A DNA stretch of 64,000 nucleotides from Arcuatula senhousia (lineage: Eukaryota; Mollusca; Bivalvia; Mytilida; Mytilidae). The notes under the pieces were generated by a model. That model did no database searches and was not told where the DNA came from. It was given only the letters and a program-made list of their open reading frames with translations. Both the position numbers and the translations under genes were made by a program. Of the stretch, positions 60,340 to 64,000 are shown piece by piece (the stretch's first letter is position 1; each line of letters opens with the position of its first letter). The stretch is taken from NCBI GenBank assembly GCA_963971305.1, contig OZ020307.1:12289501-12353500 (forward strand). The letters run 5' to 3'.

Positions 60340-61690
60340 ATATATAGGCTTTTTGTACTCCGTTCAATGCAACACAAAGACAAAATAAATGAAAGTAGAA
60401 AGAGAAAAATATATTTTCATGTACGTCAATAACAGGGGAAATGCAGTTTATGACAGAAAAGTTTCTTTCAAGATGTTCTATATGTAAATAGTATGCAAAT
60501 GCAAGTATCTCGTCTTTTTCGTCACTCACAATCTCGATCTCTAGTTCAAATGTTTTATCACCATTACATGACAGTATTGTCAAAGTAAAAAAAGTATCAT
60601 CCATAGCATGGAGAGTACAGTTAAAGTAATAGGACCATTGTTGATCAGTTGCATCCAAAATAAGTCTCGAGTTAATGTCAAACTTGAACATTGAGTCAGT
60701 TTATGTATGATTGGGTTGCTGTAGAAAAAAACACATTTATGACAAAGCAAGCAGTTGATCCCTTAGCTGATTATGTTCCCTCAAGGCACACAATGAGACC
60801 ACAAATTGTGACCGAGTTTTTAATAATGGGTAGTATTGTAAGATTGTAATGCTCGGTATGTCATCTATTTCGCTGTGTATTTGGCGTAAGTACAAAAAGT
60901 CATTGCCATTGTCCATTCTTTGAATACGTTCGATCTGATTACTAGTAATCTCATACAATTAACTTTTTACAAGGTTTCCCAACGATTATTGCATGGAAAT
61001 GTTTTTTTAAAAGATAAATTCATCTAAAATACATTAAAGATGTTCATAACATCAGAGATCAAACCAAAATGCTTCCATGTACAACTATTTCTAATAAGTG
61101 TTTTGGTAATAAAAATACGCTTGGACAATATTCCATCTGATAAGTTACAAAGTCTTTCTAGAAAAAGTAACTTCTTTGTATCGATCATGGACTCAATAAA
61201 GATGACCATCTGAGCAAAGATAAACCTTTGTCAGTTCGTATTCGCTTTGGTAAGGCCTGGGCGTATTTACATATAAATCGGTGAAAGCGTTCTTGTAGCA
61301 GAAGTTCTGGATTTGTTAAGTTGTTCCACAAATCGCACCCATATACAATAACGGAGTTGTAATATTATTTTGCTGCACGATATCTAGGCCTCATCCATGA
61401 CGGGTGAGCACCTAGTTTTATGGTGAAAGTACAAACAGTTCGTTTGGTTCTGCAGGATATTTTGGTTTTTCGACGGAGTTAATATTAATTTTGAATCCAG
61501 ATTAATTCCAACATGACTGACACTGTTACAAAAAGGAATGAATGTTGTATCTAATTTAAGTACAAAGTTCAAGTCTTTGTCATGGTTTCCAAAAATAACA
61601 ACTTGGCTTTTACTAGGGAAAACTGAAAGTTAATTACACTTTAAACTATAGCTGTACTAGCAAACGTTAATTAAATTATATGTTGCACAG
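60340..61690 (-). pseudogene. Decayed non-LTR reverse transcriptase, C-terminal part
   Basis: Broken minus-strand frames line up in order with the ORF2 C-terminus of the element at 19511-24005. From right to left they are PSKSQVVIFGN (about 61600), CNSVSHVGINLDSK (about 61500), VYGCDLWNNL (about 61330), DTKKLLFLERLCNLSDG (about 61150), and C-terminal fragments at 60958-60737 and 60691-60338. Several stops and frame changes separate them. The RT palm (ADD) and endonuclease are absent. It differs enough in sequence to be an older or different subfamily. Confidence 0.7.
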
Positions 61691-62280
61691 CAGCGGAAGA
61701 AGGGGATATTAGGCTTGAACTTGATTTCCTACATTCAAATATAACATTGAAGCATCTTTGTTAGAGTCAGGAAGAAGATCAAGACAAATCTGATAACCGC
61801 ATTTTACAGGCTTGTAAATACTCTTGCTGAGCTCTGGTCACCATGCCAGTGACTTTTTATAAAGTACCAAGGTGGGTGTCGATACAACTGTTAATATCGT
61901 TTTGCTTCAAATTCAAGGAATATGTGCACTTAATTGTAATTATTTTCATATGTATATATATCATTATTGTATGGAAAAGGCCCTGTAAATTGTTATAACT
62001 TGTGTCCAGTCCTTTTGTATTTCTTTGACAATAGTAATCTCTCATCAACACCATGTGGATCAATATAATTGGAAGGACGACTCCCAAATAAGTGTCAGAA
62101 GGGACGTAACCTTCCCCCAAAATGTGGAGAGTTACTTTTTTTAAAACTCACCTGCTGCTGTGTTGTTACAGTTGTTATTATTTCGAACAAAAATCATTGA
62201 TATTGTGAGCCAGGGAGCATTGTACATCGTTTGTTATCAATCGCATTTGATCTAAAAAAATAACACTTTAACATTGGTTC
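61691..62280. other. Intergenic, nothing recognised
   Basis: AT-rich between two decayed retroelement fragments. I saw no gene or recurrent repeat phrase. Confidence 0.4.
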
Positions 62281-62369
62281 GGAAGTATGGCAAGACGATT
62301 AATAATTTCGATTAGGAGAGAAATTCTAAAGCCAATTAAAGGTGCAACTTTGATAGCTGGTCTGTTTCT

Positions 62370-62640
62370 TACGTCATATGAGGGCACATATTGTGTTTCT
62401 TTTCTTGCTGATTTGTTTATTCATTCATATGAATTACACTTACTACATGTACTTACTTCTAGACACGAAAGATCACATAGACTAGCCCCACTTTCCGTTA
62501 CATTGATGGTGTGCTTTAATATACTAGACAATTCTCGACTTAATGACTTTCTCCATCTCACAATTATATCCCTAGGAACTAAAACGGGTTCTAGGAAGCC
62601 TGTTTCATATTTAGATTTACATCTCGAAATACTAGACACT
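62370..62640 (+). pseudogene. Decayed Penelope-like reverse transcriptase fragment
   Basis: SFLADLFIHSYE, then in a neighbouring frame TFRYIDGVL, then SRLNDFLHL and KPVSYLDLHLEI. These are the palm-region phrases of Penelope-type reverse transcriptases that are abundant in bivalve genomes. The active-site pair of Asp is reduced to Asp-Gly, a stop follows directly, and at least one frame change is needed to join the blocks. No GIY-YIG endonuclease part is visible. Confidence 0.65.
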
Positions 62641-62784
62641 TAAGGAAGACTTTAAACAAAGCTCTATTATTTTAGCTCTTACTGAAAGAGTTACGTATCA
62701 CAACTGATTCGTTATTCCAGAGCTTGTGTGACTTACATCGATGTCACCTCTGAATTGTTAACAGAGGCTCATAGACAAATGTGG

Positions 62785-63030
62785 GATTTCCATCTCTCAG
62801 ATGAGTGTAGATGTTGGTTTGTCATATGGCTTTGTTTTTTCCTCCTTTACCGGATTTGACAAGCTGAGTTGACCATTAGCAACGCAACGAGTGTGCTTAA
62901 GCAAGCAGGAACTGCGTTCTCTTCCGGGGCATCTGAGTTCACTAGATCGTAACGACTTGAGCTCGCGTTGTTGATTGTGTGTTGTCTGTTTCTTCGTCTG
63001 TCCTAATTCGTGTTTTACTGTTTTAAATTT
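62785..63030 (+). repeat. Dispersed repeat family E, copy 3
   Basis: Carries atctctcagatgagtgtaga, ctttaccggatttgacaag, gtgtgcttaagcaagcagga and gacttgagctcgcgttg. Confidence 0.7.
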
Positions 63031-63519
63031 TTGTTCCTTCGGACTTCATTGACATTCGAATGTACCATCGATACCTCTAAATTTATTTCTTACGTTATAC
63101 TTCAACGAAAGTTATAGACTTACCCGGATGCAAACTGAACAATGAGTACATAAGACAATATAAAAAGACCTAAAAATACGCGATTTTTTGGCCTGGACCT
63201 GAAGAATAGACAGAACAGATAAATCCGTTACCCATGCAACCGTGACCAGAAGGAAACATCGGGATATCTGTTAGACGTGTTTGATCGATCATGTTCATAA
63301 TGCAGCAACAATTATTTGTGATCACCGATGTTATTTATAGTTAACTTATAATGTTATTCTAATTTCTAAATTCTATATCAGTGGATAAAAACTAACGTTG
63401 CAATAAAAAACATTCTTATTCTTACGGTCGTAAATCATTCCGTCCCGTCTTAAGTTCATGCTAGTCCTTGCCTTAAAAATAAGAATAATTTGTGCTTTTT
63501 ATCGGGCGAAGCCCAACTT
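63031..63519. other. Intergenic, nothing recognised
   Basis: No protein-like frame between the last two family E copies. The final 200 bp after 63790 is likewise featureless. Confidence 0.4.
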
Positions 63520-63790
63520 TCTCTGTATGATGACTCATGACAGAAGTAGAGTTTTGTTTTGTCTTCATTTACCGGATTTGACACACTGAATTGGAAATAG
63601 AAGCACGACGGGTGTGCTATAGCAGGCACGAACCGCTTACTCTTTCGGAGCACCTGAGTTCACTCTCGTTACGACTTGAGTTCGCGTCGTTGATTTCCGT
63701 TCGGTTGATATTTGTTTTGTGTTTCTTCGTGCTGTTCTTGTTCATTTTTACCGGTTGTGTCGTTGCCCTTTTGGACTTTTGAAACTCGAA
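63520..63790 (+). repeat. Dispersed repeat family E, copy 4
   Basis: Carries catttaccggatttgacaca, ggtgtgctatagcaggcacg, ggagcacctgagttcactct and gacttgagttcgcgtcgttg. The start is less well conserved than in the other copies. Confidence 0.7.
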
Positions 63791-64000
63791 TGACCCATTG
63801 CTGTCCCTTTGTTTCCTTCTTCTAGCATTTGTAAATCAATCCTAAAAATGCAACGCGCTTAGCACGTCAGGTCAACGTTCCCGGCATTGCAATGCAATTA
63901 GTATCATTATGCAATGGTTTCCTAACATATAGTAAGTGAACATACTATTCAATGTTGTTAATAGTTTTTGTGTTTCCTTGTTTTTTATGTTGTCTGTTTT

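Overview
This window looks like nuclear DNA of a bivalve mollusc, probably a mussel (Mytilidae) or close relative. It is AT-rich, its genes are split by GT-AG introns, its coding regions match animal proteins, and more than half of it is dispersed repeats. Many repeats have the architecture of bivalve pearl / Helitron-associated elements: a short head hairpin, a GTC or ACGG microsatellite and 160-185 bp tandem core monomers. Some open frames here begin at TTG or GTG; I moved those starts to the proper ATG.

Five host genes are supported. (1) The last exon of COX11 (+, 8523-8690). (2) A complete fascin gene (-, 14011-10563, four coding exons, 504 aa). (3) A complete ALKBH5-like RNA m6A demethylase (+, 31500-33550, three coding exons, 334 aa) with a long AT-rich 3' region. 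(4) A RING / TRAF-zinc-finger protein (+, 47541-52930). Its C-terminal zinc module appears to be split by a 4.4-kb interval holding six candidate microexons of 3 or 6 nt, all in frame. (5) A NUDT1/MTH1 8-oxo-dGTPase (-, 59961-53080, three exons, 154 aa, first intron 6 kb). Genes 4 and 5 converge tail to tail and their 3' UTRs probably overlap. Four products have clear roles (cytochrome oxidase assembly, actin bundling, RNA demethylation, nucleotide-pool sanitation), but the neighbours do not form a shared pathway.

Mobile DNA fills the rest. A 5'-truncated two-ORF non-LTR retrotransposon lies at 19511-24005 (-). Its ORFs overlap by ATGA and ORF2 has one frameshift. Decayed reverse-transcriptase fragments lie at 60340-61690 (-, non-LTR) and 62370-62640 (+, Penelope-like). 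Repeat families used below: A (AGCTCACCTGG head), B (GTCTCGCC head), C (ggccatatag head), D (CCCCCGC ... GCGGGGG ends), E (cttgagttcg), F (ggcgccataaaa), G (ggtgtacttgtacatgag), P (ends in the GCGGTCGTATAA palindrome). A, B and P are nested in each other in at least three places. There is also a 991-bp foldback element with a 6-bp target duplication, a 1.2-kb array of GATATC palindromes, and a (GAA)n tract.

The observation most worth testing is the microexon series in the RING gene. By eye I found five GTAAGT hexamers in that intron, and each is preceded by AG exactly 3 or 6 nt upstream. A sixth site has GTGAGT. Together they would add eight residues between two halves of a zinc-binding module.
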